A program made the translations under genes and the position numbers. Shown here one piece after another: positions 17,124-27,122 of a stretch of 64,000 nucleotides of DNA (positions are counted from its first letter, which is position 1; the number at the start of each line of letters is the position of its first letter). The stretch spans positions 1,717,001 through 1,781,000 of the forward strand of contig NZ_CP116341.1 of the NCBI RefSeq assembly GCF_033304595.1, in the 5' to 3' direction. The notes beneath the pieces were generated by a model. The model worked only from the letters and a program-made list of their open reading frames with translations. It had not been told where the DNA came from and ran no database searches. The stretch comes from Sporosarcina jeotgali. GTDB taxonomy: Bacteria; Bacillota; Bacilli; Bacillales_A; Planococcaceae.

Positions 17124-18302
17124 TTATGAAGGCAGCGAATCAACTGCTTCTTTAATTTGTTGTGCTGCTTTTTCTATGATGGATCTAGAGCAGGCCAGGT
17201 TCATGCGGACAAATCCTTCACCGCCAGGACCGAATGCTTTTCCTTGGTTCAGTGCTACATGCGCTTTTGATAGGAAGAATGTTTCGAGCTCTTCAGGTGT
17301 CATACCGAGACCGCGGCAGTCAATCCATGCCAAATACGTTGCTTCGAGCGGCAGAACTTTCAGTGCAGGAATATGTTCTGCGAAGTACTCTGTCACATAC
17401 TTCAAGTTTCCTGCTACATACTCCAATACCTCATCAAGCCATTGGACGCCATGTGAATAAGCTGCTTCTGTTGCGACAGGTCCAAACGAATTAGGCATGC
17501 CAATTGAATTCCGATCCGTTTCAGCTGAAAATTTCTCACGCAGCTCTTCATTTGGAATGATGATATTAGATGTTTGCAATCCTGCTAAATTAAACGTTTT
17601 ACTTGGCGCTGTACACGTAATACTACGCTGTGCAAATTGTTCCGAAATCGATGCAAATGGGATATGACTTCCCTTCCGGAATACTAGGTCGGAATGGATC
17701 TCATCAGAAATGACGATAATTCCATACTTCATACAAATATCGCCGAGCCGCTGCAACTCTTCTTTTTTCCAAACAAATCCACCGGGGTTATGAGGATTGC
17801 AAAGCATGAGAACTTTTACGGACTCATCGATTTTTGAAACTAAGTCGTCAAAGTCCATTTCATAAGTGCCATTATTGTTTACGAGCGGGTTGTAAACGAC
17901 TTCCCGATTATTCGTTTCTGTCACTTTCATAAACGGATAGTAGACAGGCGGCTGGACGATTACTTTATCACCAGGTTCTGTAAATGCTTGAACAGCTAAA
18001 CTTAATGCAGTCACAACTCCCGGACTGTGACAAATCCATTCTTTTTCAACCGCCCAGTTATGACGGGTTTTCATCCAATCAATAATTGACTGGTAATAAC
18101 TTTCTTCGCGTATAGTATAACCGAAAATGCCATGAGCAGCCTTATCAGCAACAGCTTTGGACACTTCGTCAGGTACTTTGAAATCCATATCTGCAACCCA
18201 AAGCGGCAGCAAATCTTTTTCACCAAACAACCCTTCTGCTCCATCCCATTTAACGCTTGATGATTTCATACGATCGATTACTGTATCAAAATTGTATTTC
18301 AT
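17124..18302 (-). CDS. patB: Cystathionine beta-lyase/aminotransferase, PatB/MalY type
   Basis: PLP enzyme of 392 residues cleaving cystathionine or cysteine to homocysteine/sulfide, pyruvate and ammonia. The start KYNFDTVIDRMKSSSVKWDG and the PLP-binding lysine in TAPSKTFNLAGLQ (near residue 235) are diagnostic for the PatB/MalY group. SDEIHSDL and VLMLCNPHNPGG give the cofactor contacts. ATG with AGAGGAGAAGG upstream. Divergent from the penicillin-binding protein gene. Confidence 0.9.
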   Translation of the reverse strand: MKYNFDTVIDRMKSSSVKWDGAEGLFGEKDLLPLWVADMDFKVPDEVSKAVADKAAHGIFGYTIREESYYQSIIDWMKTRHNWAVEKEWICHSPGVVTALSLAVQAFTEPGDKVIVQPPVYYPFMKVTETNNREVVYNPLVNNNGTYEMDFDDLVSKIDESVKVLMLCNPHNPGGFVWKKEELQRLGDICMKYGIIVISDEIHSDLVFRKGSHIPFASISEQFAQRSITCTAPSKTFNLAGLQTSNIIIPNEELREKFSAETDRNSIGMPNSFGPVATEAAYSHGVQWLDEVLEYVAGNLKYVTEYFAEHIPALKVLPLEATYLAWIDCRGLGMTPEELETFFLSKAHVALNQGKAFGPGGEGFVRMNLACSRSIIEKAAQQIKEAVDSLPS

Positions 18303-18518
18303 ATGTCCTTCTCCTCTCTGTTCGGAACGATTCCGATTGTATTTATGTTATTATCGTATCGCTAACGAGAGTTAGAGTACAAAAATCAGCTTGCTTAACT
18401 TCTTTCTAGATATAACATTCCAATTTGTTATTTAATTTATGGGTATGTTCTAGTACGATGGATATAATGAATAAATAGACAAACTTACTAATGCATAGGG
18501 ATAGAGGAGGTCATTCTT

Positions 18519-20540
18519 TTGAAAAAACTGTTATGTATAGGTTCATTTTTAATCGTTTCAATTCTTTTATCAGGATGCACAGAGAAAGAAACGCCTGCAG
18601 ATCGAGTAGAAGCGTACGTTAATAATTGGAATGAAAGTAAATTCTCTAAGATGTACACCGATTTTTTAACTTCGGATACAACAAAAATGTACGATGCAGA
18701 TGAATTTGTAGATCGACAAAAGAAATTAGCAAAAGACTTAGGGATTAAAAATCTGAAAGTCACGTACAAGAAGGCGAAAGAAGAAACAGAATGGAAAGAA
18801 GAAGAACCCGCGGTATTCCCTATTAAAATTACAATGGACACAATAGCCGGTCCAATTGAATTTGAAAAAGAGCTTACATGGAACTACGAGACTCATGAGG
18901 ATACGGACAATTGGTATACTGAATGGGATCCGTCATTTATTCTTCCAAAATTGACGGAAAAAGATAAGATTCAAATTTCTACGATGTCCGCAAAACGCGG
19001 CAAACTCTTTGACCGTAATGGGAATCCACTTGCTGTGAATGGCACGGGCTATGAAGCTGGTATCGTTCCGGGTAAGTTTACGGACGAAACAAAAAAGAGT
19101 GAGCTTGCTGCACTTCTGAACACGACAGTCGAATTTATCGATAAACAGCTAAACCAAAGTTGGGTACAGCCTGATTATTTCGTCCCCATCGCTCCGGTTG
19201 CCAAAAATAATCAGGCACTGCTGGACAAACTTCTCACAATACCTGGAATTACTTATCAAGAGACTGAAATGCGAGAATATCCATACGGTGAATCAGCCGC
19301 CCATTTAACCGGATACATCGGGAAAATGACCGCGGAATTACTGGAAAAGCACAAAGATGAAGGCTATAAGGAAACCGATTTAATCGGCCGGCAAGGACTC
19401 GAACGTATTCTAGAGGAACGTTTGAGGGGAAAAGATGGAATCGGGATCTATATTAAAGGGCCTGAAACAGGTGCTGTACTGCAAAAAGTAGTCGAAACTG
19501 AAGCTGTAAATGGAGAAAATATTACGTTGACCATCGATGCAGAGCTCCAAAAAAAGATTTTCACATCCATGAAGAGTGAACCAGGAACTGGTGCAGCGGT
19601 GGATCCACAAACCGGTGAAACACTGGCGCTTGTCAGCTCCCCTAGTTTCGACCCTGCAGAATTCATGTTAGGAATTAGCGGAGATCGTTATAAAAAACTA
19701 TCAGAAGATCCCCTGAAACCCCTTTTCAACCGTTTTGCAGCGGCTTACGCACCTGGGTCATCATTGAAACCCATTACAGCGGCAATCGGATTGGAAAAAG
19801 GAACCTTAAAACCAGCACAGGGGCTGTCCATAACAGGACAAACTTGGCAAAAAGATTCATCTTGGGGAGCGTACCGCGTTTCCCGACTCCATCCGGAAGC
19901 ACCGAATCCGCTCAATTTAAAAAATGCGCTGATCTATTCCGACAATATTTACTTTGCGCAGCAAGCACTTGCTATCGGCAAGGAAGATTTCGTCACCGGT
20001 TTAACTAAATTTGGTTTTGGAGAAGAAATTCCATTTATGCTCAACATTTCCCCTTCACAAATTTCGAATGACGGAAAGATTGCTTCTGAAGGTCAACTGG
20101 CTGATACTTCCTTCGGACAAGGACAAATGTTAGCGAATATTTTACATCTGGCGACGATCTATGAACCGATCCTAACGAATGGAATTATGTATAAACCTAC
20201 GTTATTGCTAGATGATAAAACGCAGCAAGTATGGAAAGAAGGAATTCTGAGTCAAGAAAATGCAGATGAATTAAAAAAAGATTTACGAAGTGTCGTAGTG
20301 GATGGCTTTGCACAAGCTGCTAATATTCCTGACATCCCTATTTCAGGTAAAACAGGAACCGCCGAATTGAAAACTTCTGCAGAAGGCCGCGGTCAGGAAA
20401 ACGGATTCTTTGTAAGTTACAATTCGAACAACCCATCATTTATCCTTGCGATGATGATTGAAAATGTAGAGGATAATGGCGGAAGCGGATACGTCGCTGA
20501 ATTCGCAGCAGAAGTATATAAAGCGATTCACAAACAATAA
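18519..20540 (+). CDS. pbpC: Class B penicillin-binding protein, PbpC/MecA-like lipoprotein
   Basis: Peptidoglycan transpeptidase of 673 residues. It has a lipobox LLSGC at residue ~20, an NTF2-like MecA_N domain (about 28-150), a PBP-dimer domain and a C-terminal transpeptidase. Active-site motifs are SSLK (serine in AYAPGSSLKP), SDN (LIYSDNIYF) and KTG (SGKTGTAE). Domain layout and length match B. subtilis PbpC and staphylococcal PBP2a, which often have low beta-lactam affinity; resistance cannot be inferred from sequence. TTG start, GAGGAGG 8 nt upstream. A TATAAT at 18463-18468 may be its -10 box. Confidence 0.92.
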   Translation: MKKLLCIGSFLIVSILLSGCTEKETPADRVEAYVNNWNESKFSKMYTDFLTSDTTKMYDADEFVDRQKKLAKDLGIKNLKVTYKKAKEETEWKEEEPAVFPIKITMDTIAGPIEFEKELTWNYETHEDTDNWYTEWDPSFILPKLTEKDKIQISTMSAKRGKLFDRNGNPLAVNGTGYEAGIVPGKFTDETKKSELAALLNTTVEFIDKQLNQSWVQPDYFVPIAPVAKNNQALLDKLLTIPGITYQETEMREYPYGESAAHLTGYIGKMTAELLEKHKDEGYKETDLIGRQGLERILEERLRGKDGIGIYIKGPETGAVLQKVVETEAVNGENITLTIDAELQKKIFTSMKSEPGTGAAVDPQTGETLALVSSPSFDPAEFMLGISGDRYKKLSEDPLKPLFNRFAAAYAPGSSLKPITAAIGLEKGTLKPAQGLSITGQTWQKDSSWGAYRVSRLHPEAPNPLNLKNALIYSDNIYFAQQALAIGKEDFVTGLTKFGFGEEIPFMLNISPSQISNDGKIASEGQLADTSFGQGQMLANILHLATIYEPILTNGIMYKPTLLLDDKTQQVWKEGILSQENADELKKDLRSVVVDGFAQAANIPDIPISGKTGTAELKTSAEGRGQENGFFVSYNSNNPSFILAMMIENVEDNGGSGYVAEFAAEVYKAIHKQ

Positions 20541-20550
20541 TAGAAATGAA

Positions 20551-20606
20551 AAAGCGGGCTGTTCTGGAATGTCGTAGCATGACACTCCAGAGCAGTCCGT
20601 TTTTTC
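20551..20606. terminator. Bidirectional terminator between pbpC and arsB
   Basis: A long imperfect stem, CGGGCTGTTCTGGAATGTC against GACACTCCAGAGCAGTCCG, followed by TTTTTT on the plus strand and A-rich sequence on the other side. It ends both convergent genes. Confidence 0.88.
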
Positions 20607-21902
20607 TTAACTAACGAGCAGCCAGAAATATAACCCTAGAAGCGTTAGGAATAGTGTTGGAATCGTTAAGACAATGCCAACCTTCATATACGTTCCCCAA
20701 CTGATCTTGACGCCTTTTTGAGACAAAACATGCAGCCAGAGCAGCGTTGCCAAGGAACCGATCGGCGTGATTTTCGGACCTAAATCGGAACCGATTACGT
20801 TGGCATAGATCAGCGCTTCCCGAATTGTACCTGTCGTGCTCGTCTCTGCTATAGCCAACGCATCGATCATAACTGTTGGCATGTTATTCATAACGGAAGA
20901 TAAAATCGCAGCGATGAAGCCCATGGACAGTGTTGCAACAAAAAGACCCTGATTTGCAGCAAGTTGTATTACGTCAGAGAGCAGATTTGTCATTCCCACA
21001 TTTTTTAATCCGTATACGACGACATACATGCCGACTGAAAAGAATACGATTGCCCAAGGGGCGCCTTTCACCACTTGAATCGTCTCCACGGCAGCGCTTC
21101 TTCTTGCCATTAAGAGGAAGAAAACAGCTACAATCCCTGCGATAAACGACACTGGAATCTGTATAAATTCGCTTGCGAAATACCCAGCGAGTAAGATGGC
21201 AAGGACTGCCCATGACAGCCGGAACATCGTATGATCTTTTATAGCATCTGCAGGCTTCTTCAGTTGTGATACCTCATATTTTCCAGGAATGCTCTTTCTG
21301 AAAAACAGAAATAGGACGATGATACTCGCAGCAAGTGCGAACAGATTCGGCACAATCATCCTGGATGCATATTCAACAAATCCAATCCCGAAAAAGTCAG
21401 CAGAAACGATATTAACCAAGTTGCTGACCACAAGCGGCAAAGATGTTGTATCCGCGATGAAACCACTCGCGATAATGAATGGAAAAATCATCTTTTCGCT
21501 GAAGTTCAGATTCCTCACCATTGAAAGAACAATTGGCGTCAAAATGAGAGCAGCGCCATCATTAGCAAACAGCGCAGCAACAAGTGCTCCAAGAATACTG
21601 ACATAGATGAATAGCCTGACGCCGCTTCCTTTAGCAATTCGAGCCATGTGCAAGGCAGCCCATTCGAAGAATCCGATTTCATCTAAAATCAGAGAAATAA
21701 TAATGATTGCGACAAAAGCTAGCGTTGCGTTCCATACAATTCCCGTCACATCCGCCACGTCTCCGAAATCCACTACACCAAAAAGTAACGCTAAAACTGC
21801 CCCGGCACAAGCGGACCAGCCGATTGACAAGTTTTTAGGCTGCCAAATTACAAAAACTAATGTTAACACAAAAATACTAACTGCAATAAATGTTGAACCC
21901 AA
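20607..21902 (-). CDS. arsB: Arsenite efflux membrane protein ArsB
   Basis: Integral membrane pump (431 residues, about 12 TM helices) that exports arsenite/antimonite. Diagnostic segments include [53 protein letters not shown] and [20 protein letters not shown], which I recognise as ArsB of the staphylococcal plasmid type. TTG start about 10 nt after AAGGAGG. It follows arsR by 15 nt, so the pair is one operon. No arsC reductase or arsA ATPase is adjacent. Confidence 0.95.
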   Translation of the reverse strand: MGSTFIAVSIFVLTLVFVIWQPKNLSIGWSACAGAVLALLFGVVDFGDVADVTGIVWNATLAFVAIIIISLILDEIGFFEWAALHMARIAKGSGVRLFIYVSILGALVAALFANDGAALILTPIVLSMVRNLNFSEKMIFPFIIASGFIADTTSLPLVVSNLVNIVSADFFGIGFVEYASRMIVPNLFALAASIIVLFLFFRKSIPGKYEVSQLKKPADAIKDHTMFRLSWAVLAILLAGYFASEFIQIPVSFIAGIVAVFFLLMARRSAAVETIQVVKGAPWAIVFFSVGMYVVVYGLKNVGMTNLLSDVIQLAANQGLFVATLSMGFIAAILSSVMNNMPTVMIDALAIAETSTTGTIREALIYANVIGSDLGPKITPIGSLATLLWLHVLSQKGVKISWGTYMKVGIVLTIPTLFLTLLGLYFWLLVS

Positions 21903-21917
21903 AACAAGTTTTCCTCC

Positions 21918-22265
21918 TTATGTACAGGAAATACGCAATCCTTGCGCTTCCAATTCCGAAACGAGTCTGTTCTGATCAGGCAGTTGATCCAGTACAGCCG
22001 TTACAAAAGAATAATCTGGATGATTTTTTTGGAGTGAGTAAAAAACCCACTGTCCCCTTCTTTCTTCATTTACTAATCTCGCATCTTTTAGTTTTCGAAT
22101 GTGTTGACTGATTGCTGGCTGACTTATACTGAAAATCGACACAAATTCACAGACACAGCAATCATGGGATTGCAGTAATTTCATCATGGTCAACCGTGTC
22201 GGATCTCCAAGCAGCTTTAGAATCCGTGAACCTCTATTTATGTCTACTAATTGTAAATCTTCCAT
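21918..22265 (-). CDS. arsR: ArsR arsenite-responsive repressor
   Basis: Winged-helix repressor of 115 residues. The metalloid site is in the first part of helix alpha-3 (HDCCVCEFVSIF; the CVC pair matches the ELCVCDL As(III) site). The recognition helix is SISQPAISQHIRKLKDA and the wing follows at ERRGQWVFYSL. It would repress its own arsRB operon until As(III)/Sb(III) binds. ATG with GGAGGGAG upstream. A palindromic operator lies 31-59 nt before the start. Confidence 0.95.
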   Translation of the reverse strand: MEDLQLVDINRGSRILKLLGDPTRLTMMKLLQSHDCCVCEFVSIFSISQPAISQHIRKLKDARLVNEERRGQWVFYSLQKNHPDYSFVTAVLDQLPDQNRLVSELEAQGLRISCT

Positions 22266-22295
22266 CTGATCTCCCTCCTATACTTCTACATTACC

Positions 22296-22324
22296 ATATA
22301 AGCATGTCCTTATATATATATAAG
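22296..22324 (-). promoter_or_regulatory. Candidate ArsR operator (two overlapping palindromes)
   Basis: ATATAAG and CTTATAT (22296-22315) are separated by 6 nt, the ArsR/SmtB operator layout, and CTTATATATATATAAG (22309-22324) is a perfect 16-nt palindrome sharing the middle arm. The site is upstream of arsR only. Confidence 0.65.
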
Positions 22325-22487
22325 ATTACCAGGTATAATCCTATAGCTTGTTAGTGTAAATCCCAAACCAATAACGATTACTCCAATCAGGATAGAGCCA
22401 CACTTTTACTTCAACTCTTTTCCCCTTTTTTATCTCATAGTAATGGGCAGCCTGTTCGATTACAATAAGTGTAAAGGAGGCTGGCAG

Positions 22488-22676
22488 ATGAAAAAAGTAC
22501 AAAAACAAATCATTACAGGTGCTGGTCTTTTCACTGCAATCATTCTAACAAGCAGCGTGCAAGCTATTTTTTCCCCTTTCTTATTTGTACGTCTTTTAAA
22601 TACAATCGTCATCATTCTAACCGCTACTGGTCTTGGGGCTTTTATTCGAGAATTTTTTATTCAACGAAAAGATTAG
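22488..22676 (+). CDS. Small membrane protein
   Basis: 62 residues starting MKKVQKQIITGAGLF, with two TM helices and a basic tail REFFIQRKD. ATG at 22488 with AAAGGAGG upstream, preferred over an earlier in-frame ATG. Unrecognised; it is a single gene between arsR and the alcohol dehydrogenase. Confidence 0.55.
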   Translation: MKKVQKQIITGAGLFTAIILTSSVQAIFSPFLFVRLLNTIVIILTATGLGAFIREFFIQRKD

Positions 22677-22814
22677 TCACCACGTTTTACAGATTATTCT
22701 AATTTTTATTGTTGCATAATTGCAGTTACCTGTTCATATCTCTTCATTGAACAAGCTGACTCGCTCACGGTAAATTAGTAAGGCACTGAAATGAAAAATG
22801 AAAGGAGTTTACCC

Positions 22815-24014
22815 GTGTACTCTCTATACTGCAGAACCTATCAATTTGCCTACAAAACAGTCGCGCAATTTCTTCCTTGGCGTCACCCTCTGTTGTTAGA
22901 AGGCGAAAACAGTTTGGAAGAATTACCAGCCTTATTACAACGTCAATCGATTGGAAATGTGCTCATCGTTACAGACGCAGGTATTTCACGGCTCGGACTA
23001 ATGGACTCTTTGTTAGAAGGATTCAAAAAATGTGAGATTCAGTACGTTGTGTATGATAAAACCGTTCCGAATCCAACAATTGAAAACATTGAAGAAGCTC
23101 TAACACTCTATAAGTCTTCGGGGTGTGAAGGGATTATTGCGTTTGGCGGCGGTTCTCCAATGGATTGTGCAAAAGGAGTTGCTGCCCGAGCAGCTCAGCC
23201 AGGGAAAACACTTGCACAAATGAAAGGTCAACTGAAAGTAAGAAAAGCAATTCCACCTTTTTTTGCAATCCCAACGACTGCAGGAACTGGGAGTGAAACG
23301 ACAATTGTTTCAGTTGTCTCTAACAGCGAAACCCATGAAAAGTATGCCATCAACGATCCTGTTCTAACCCCGCACTTTGCAATTATGGACCCGCTGTTAA
23401 CTGTTAATCTCCCAAAACATATTACGTCCACAACCGGAATGGACGCACTCACCCATGCAGTTGAAGCGTATATCGGAAGGAGCAATACACGACAAACAAA
23501 GCAGTGGAGTCAAGAAGCAACGAAATTGATTTTCGACAATCTCCATGAAGTTTATCACAACGGAAAGAATATCCAAGCCCGCGCCAATATGCAGCGTGCT
23601 TCCTTCCTGGCAGGAAGAGCTTTTACTCGTGCGTACGTTGGCTATATCCATGCCATAGCGCACACTCTCGGCGGATTCTATAATGTTCCGCACGGGCTCG
23701 CAAATGCAGTCATTATGCCTCACGTGCTTGAATATTACGGAGACGCAGTACACAAACCGCTCGCAGAGCTTGCAGATATTGCAGGCATCACAGATTCAAG
23801 CGATACTGAGGAAGTTAAATGCAAGAAATTCATTGAAGCCTTAAAGCAAATGAATAAGCAGATGGACATACCTGAAACGATTACCGGGATTTTAACATCA
23901 GACATTCCATTAATGGTGGAACGGGCGTACAAAGAAGCGAATCCGCTCTATCCAGTCCCTCGGATTTTAAGCAAAAAAGACTTAGAGACGCTGTATATTT
24001 TGATAAAAGAATAA
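22815..24014 (+). CDS. Iron-containing alcohol dehydrogenase
   Basis: Group III (Fe-ADH) enzyme, 399 residues, NAD(P)-dependent. The nucleotide loop is AFGGGSPMDCAKG, the family stretch is IPTTAGTGSETT, and the metal ligands are in DALTHAVEAY, HAIAHTLGG and NVPHGLANAV. GTG at 22815 is the chosen start because AAAGGAG lies 7 nt upstream; an ATG eight codons earlier contains that site. Substrate (alcohol, aldehyde or hydroxy acid) cannot be read from the sequence. Followed by a strong terminator. Confidence 0.9.
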   Translation: MYSLYCRTYQFAYKTVAQFLPWRHPLLLEGENSLEELPALLQRQSIGNVLIVTDAGISRLGLMDSLLEGFKKCEIQYVVYDKTVPNPTIENIEEALTLYKSSGCEGIIAFGGGSPMDCAKGVAARAAQPGKTLAQMKGQLKVRKAIPPFFAIPTTAGTGSETTIVSVVSNSETHEKYAINDPVLTPHFAIMDPLLTVNLPKHITSTTGMDALTHAVEAYIGRSNTRQTKQWSQEATKLIFDNLHEVYHNGKNIQARANMQRASFLAGRAFTRAYVGYIHAIAHTLGGFYNVPHGLANAVIMPHVLEYYGDAVHKPLAELADIAGITDSSDTEEVKCKKFIEALKQMNKQMDIPETITGILTSDIPLMVERAYKEANPLYPVPRILSKKDLETLYILIKE

Positions 24015-24106
24015 CTATTGACATAACCTGCTAGTCACTTCAGTGAACATCTATAAATTCGGCAAGTAGAATGTGCCATACTTCATAACAGTGATTCCGC
24101 GATATA

Positions 24107-24151
24107 AAAAGCCTGATCCCTCCATATCTAAAACGAGGAAATCAGGCTTTT
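24107..24151. terminator. Bidirectional terminator
   Basis: AAAAGCCTGAT and ATCAGGCTTTT form an 11-bp stem with A/T flanks, between the convergent alcohol dehydrogenase and msrA genes. Confidence 0.85.
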
Positions 24152-24208
24152 AATTTACAGGTGAATCAAACCTTATTGACAATCACTTTTCATTTATAAA
24201 CTCCGATT

Positions 24209-24679
24209 TTACTTGTACTTGCTTAATAGTTCCTGTGAGATATGACAATAATCATTTGGACATCTATCTAACCTGTCTTGATGTTCTTCCGCACTCCTTA
24301 CAAAGTTCGTAAGAGGCATGACTTCTACAACTATACGATTATAATCATCTCGTTCATTAAGGAATGTTTTCGCTTCTTCTAAATGTTTAAAGTCCTCACT
24401 ATATACGCCTGTTCTATATTTCTCACCAACATCCTCACCCTGCTGATTCAGACTGTACGGATCAATGATTTCAAATAGATAGCCCATTAACTCTTCAATT
24501 GTTACAACTGCCGGATCAAATTCTGTTTTTACACATTCCGCGTATCCATCGTAGTCACCCTCAAGTGTATGACTGGTTCCGTTCGCTCTTCCCGCTTCTG
24601 TAAACACCACGCCGGGTAACGTCTTTATAAAAGCTTGCACACCCCATAAACAGCCACCTGCAATATAGACGACTTCCAC
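24209..24679 (-). CDS. msrA: Peptide methionine-S-sulfoxide reductase
   Basis: Cytoplasmic MsrA of about 156 residues, lacking a signal peptide, unlike the exported MsrAB at 6.2-7.3 kb. Catalytic motif is GCLWG, with Leu replacing the usual Phe of GCFWG; DPYSLNQQGEDVGEKYRTGVY and EEHQDRLDRCPNDYCHI are the later conserved blocks. GTG at 24679 is the best start (GGAG 9 nt upstream). It gives the window a second, internal methionine-repair enzyme. Confidence 0.88.
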   Translation of the reverse strand: MEVVYIAGGCLWGVQAFIKTLPGVVFTEAGRANGTSHTLEGDYDGYAECVKTEFDPAVVTIEELMGYLFEIIDPYSLNQQGEDVGEKYRTGVYSEDFKHLEEAKTFLNERDDYNRIVVEVMPLTNFVRSAEEHQDRLDRCPNDYCHISQELLSKYK

Positions 24680-24829
24680 ATTGACTCTCTCCTTTATCCG
24701 AAAAAACATCAAGATTCTTCCAACTTAACAGACGTTAAAATACTATAAATCCTTTGTCTACTATACATAAAATCATTACGCATTTTCAACCTGCAATAAT
24801 CGTCCAATTGAATCGGAATCAGTCATTAT

Positions 24830-24878
24830 AAAAAGGTACTTACCTCATTTTATAAAAAAATGCGATAAGTACCTTTTT
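24830..24878. terminator. Bidirectional terminator between pepF and msrA
   Basis: AAAAAGGTACTTA and TAAGTACCTTTTT make a perfect 13-bp stem around a 23-nt loop, just after the pepF stop. Confidence 0.85.
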
Positions 24879-24883
24879 AATTT

Positions 24884-26692
24884 TCAATTCTGTAATTTAG
24901 TTGTCAATTCAACAAATTCTTCTACATCTTTTCCTACAAGCTCAATCCCAGCTGCCCAGAAATCTTCCTTAGTTACATCTACATCTAAATGTTTCTTTGC
25001 CAGGTCTTCAACTTTCATTGACCCGGTATCTCGCAGTAACGCAATATACTTCTCTTCAAATCCTTCTGGATGTTTCAAGTATTCCGCGTAAATACCCAGG
25101 CTGAATAAATAACCAAATGTATACGGGAAATTATAGAACGGCACACGATCTATAAAGAAGTGTAACTTGGCTGCCCAGAAATGCGGGTGATAAGAGGATA
25201 ACGTATCCCCAAATGCTTCTTTTTGAGCATCAACCATCAATTCATTCAAGCGTTTTTCTGATACAATTCCTTTTGCACGTTCTGTGTAAAAGCTATCCTC
25301 AAATAAGAAGCGAGCACGAATATTTAAAAACATCGCTGTTGCACCTTCTAATTTATTCGCAAGAAGCGATACTTTTTCCTCATCCGTCGCAGCATTTTTT
25401 ACCGTTGCATCCGCAATAATCGTTTCAGCAAAGGTGCTGGCAGTTTCGGCTACATTCATGGCATACCCTTGATTTAGTTCCGGCAGATCATTCATGACGT
25501 GACTGTGAAAAGCATGTCCCAATTCATGTGCTAATGTGCTGGTATCACTCGGTGAGCCTGTGAATGTCATGAAAATACGGGATTCCTTAAATTCAGGTAA
25601 GCTTGTGCAATACCCTCCCGGACGTTTATTCGCACGATCTTCTGCTTCCACCCAGCGGTTTTCAAGCGCATGTTTTGTAAAGTCCGTCAGTTTCGGACCA
25701 AACGAAGTGAAATTTTCAATTATAAAATCACACGCTTCATCATAAGTAAAACGAGTTGGTTTCGTATTCCCTAATGCAACGGGTGCATCCACGTCTTGCC
25801 AGCCCAGCTTATCCATGCCCAACAAAGTCGCCTTTTGTGCTAAGTAATCAAGAAACGTTTGTTTCTGCGCGTCGACAGCTGACCACATCGCTCTTAACGT
25901 TTCTTCTGTCATTCGGTTATATTCAAGCGGTTCCTCTAAATGGCCTTTACGTCCGTGAGCATCTTGCAATGTTAATCGGTAACCTGCTAAATGGTTAAGA
26001 ATATCTGCAAAAACAGGTCCATTCTTAGACCAGACTTTTTCCCAGTCTTCAAAAAGCTCAGCACGCACAGCTGCATCAGGATCAGCATACATTTTGTTCA
26101 TCGCTTGACCGATAGATAATTCAGTTGTTTTGCCGTCTTTATCTGTAAAGGGTACTGTCATAATGGAGCCAACGGTATTATACAAATCGCTCCAAGCCGC
26201 AATACCGTCTTTATTTAATTTCGCAATCAGTTTCTCTTCATCTTCAGACAATAAACGCTTGCCTTGCTCGCGGATCTCATCTAATGAGAAACTAATTTCC
26301 TTCAAGGAAGCATCGTTCAGAAGGTTACTCCAATGATTATCTGAAATTGCTACCAGTTTTTTAGTGAAGATTGTTGACAGTTGCTGTATTTCGCTTCTAA
26401 GTTCCATCACTTGGCCTTTAACCACACTGGCATGTTCATCATTCATGAAAGCATCATGCCACATATTAATGAATGTACCCACCTGGCCTAAGCTATTACC
26501 GATTACCTCTTGTTGTTTTAATAGTTGCTGCAAAGCAGAAGCATCGGTACCCGAATCGCTATCCCATGCTTTCAACTGATCTGCGTATCGTGCAATATCT
26601 TCTTTAACCGATGCCAGTTGAGTTTGCACTTCCTCTGATTGCGTTCCGCCCTTAAATATACTTTCTAAATCCCAAGTGCCATTATAGTTCAA
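24884..26692 (-). CDS. pepF: Oligoendopeptidase F (M3B)
   Basis: Cytoplasmic zinc metallopeptidase of 602 residues cleaving short peptides. The zinc site HELGHAFHSH is at about residue 390, and the third ligand Glu lies in MNVAETASTFAETI; the substrate-region tyrosines are in HFFIDRVPFYNFPYTFGYL. Full length for the clostridial/Bacillus M3B type. TTG start, GGGGAG upstream. Monocistronic with its own terminator. Confidence 0.93.
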   Translation of the reverse strand: MNYNGTWDLESIFKGGTQSEEVQTQLASVKEDIARYADQLKAWDSDSGTDASALQQLLKQQEVIGNSLGQVGTFINMWHDAFMNDEHASVVKGQVMELRSEIQQLSTIFTKKLVAISDNHWSNLLNDASLKEISFSLDEIREQGKRLLSEDEEKLIAKLNKDGIAAWSDLYNTVGSIMTVPFTDKDGKTTELSIGQAMNKMYADPDAAVRAELFEDWEKVWSKNGPVFADILNHLAGYRLTLQDAHGRKGHLEEPLEYNRMTEETLRAMWSAVDAQKQTFLDYLAQKATLLGMDKLGWQDVDAPVALGNTKPTRFTYDEACDFIIENFTSFGPKLTDFTKHALENRWVEAEDRANKRPGGYCTSLPEFKESRIFMTFTGSPSDTSTLAHELGHAFHSHVMNDLPELNQGYAMNVAETASTFAETIIADATVKNAATDEEKVSLLANKLEGATAMFLNIRARFLFEDSFYTERAKGIVSEKRLNELMVDAQKEAFGDTLSSYHPHFWAAKLHFFIDRVPFYNFPYTFGYLFSLGIYAEYLKHPEGFEEKYIALLRDTGSMKVEDLAKKHLDVDVTKEDFWAAGIELVGKDVEEFVELTTKLQN

Positions 26693-26807
26693 TAGAATTC
26701 ACTCCCCTTATATACCTATTCTAAACGTTTTCAATGAATTTAGAAAGATTTGTTAACTGGCGCGATTTTATTATTAAAAAGACCTCATTTACGCATATCT
26801 TTCTAAT

Positions 26808-27122
26808 CTATCCAATTAGTTTAAGTCCAATTGCTGATGATAAAACAATCGCTATAAAAACCATCCTTCTCCAATCTTTTGATTCACCGAAAAATAACAT
26901 ACCAATTAAAGCACCGCCGACAACTCCAATTCCAGTCCATACGGCATAGCCTGTTCCCATAGGGATAAATCTCAATGAATAACTGAGTAAGGCCAGACTG
27001 GAACCAAATCCTAAAATTAATAAAGAAACTGTACGCCAATTGCGTTTTACAGATAGTTGATTGATCATTGCAATACCAAACGTCTCCAGCAAACCAGCCA
27101 ATACTAACGCAAACCATGCCAT
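26808..27122 (-). CDS. ykkD: SMR transporter subunit, YkkD-like
   Basis: Four-TM small multidrug resistance family protein, 104 residues. Signature residues are AGLLETFGIAMIN (the essential Glu in helix 1), YAVWTGIGVVGG and GMLFFGES. It is the second gene under a guanidine-I riboswitch, so its likely job is guanidinium export as part of a two-subunit Gdx/YkkCD-type pump. Its ATG shares one base with the stop of the frame-restored partner gene (TGATG). ATG follows AGGAGG. It is intact, while the partner is frameshifted. Confidence 0.9.
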   Translation of the reverse strand: MAWFALVLAGLLETFGIAMINQLSVKRNWRTVSLLILGFGSSLALLSYSLRFIPMGTGYAVWTGIGVVGGALIGMLFFGESKDWRRMVFIAIVLSSAIGLKLIG

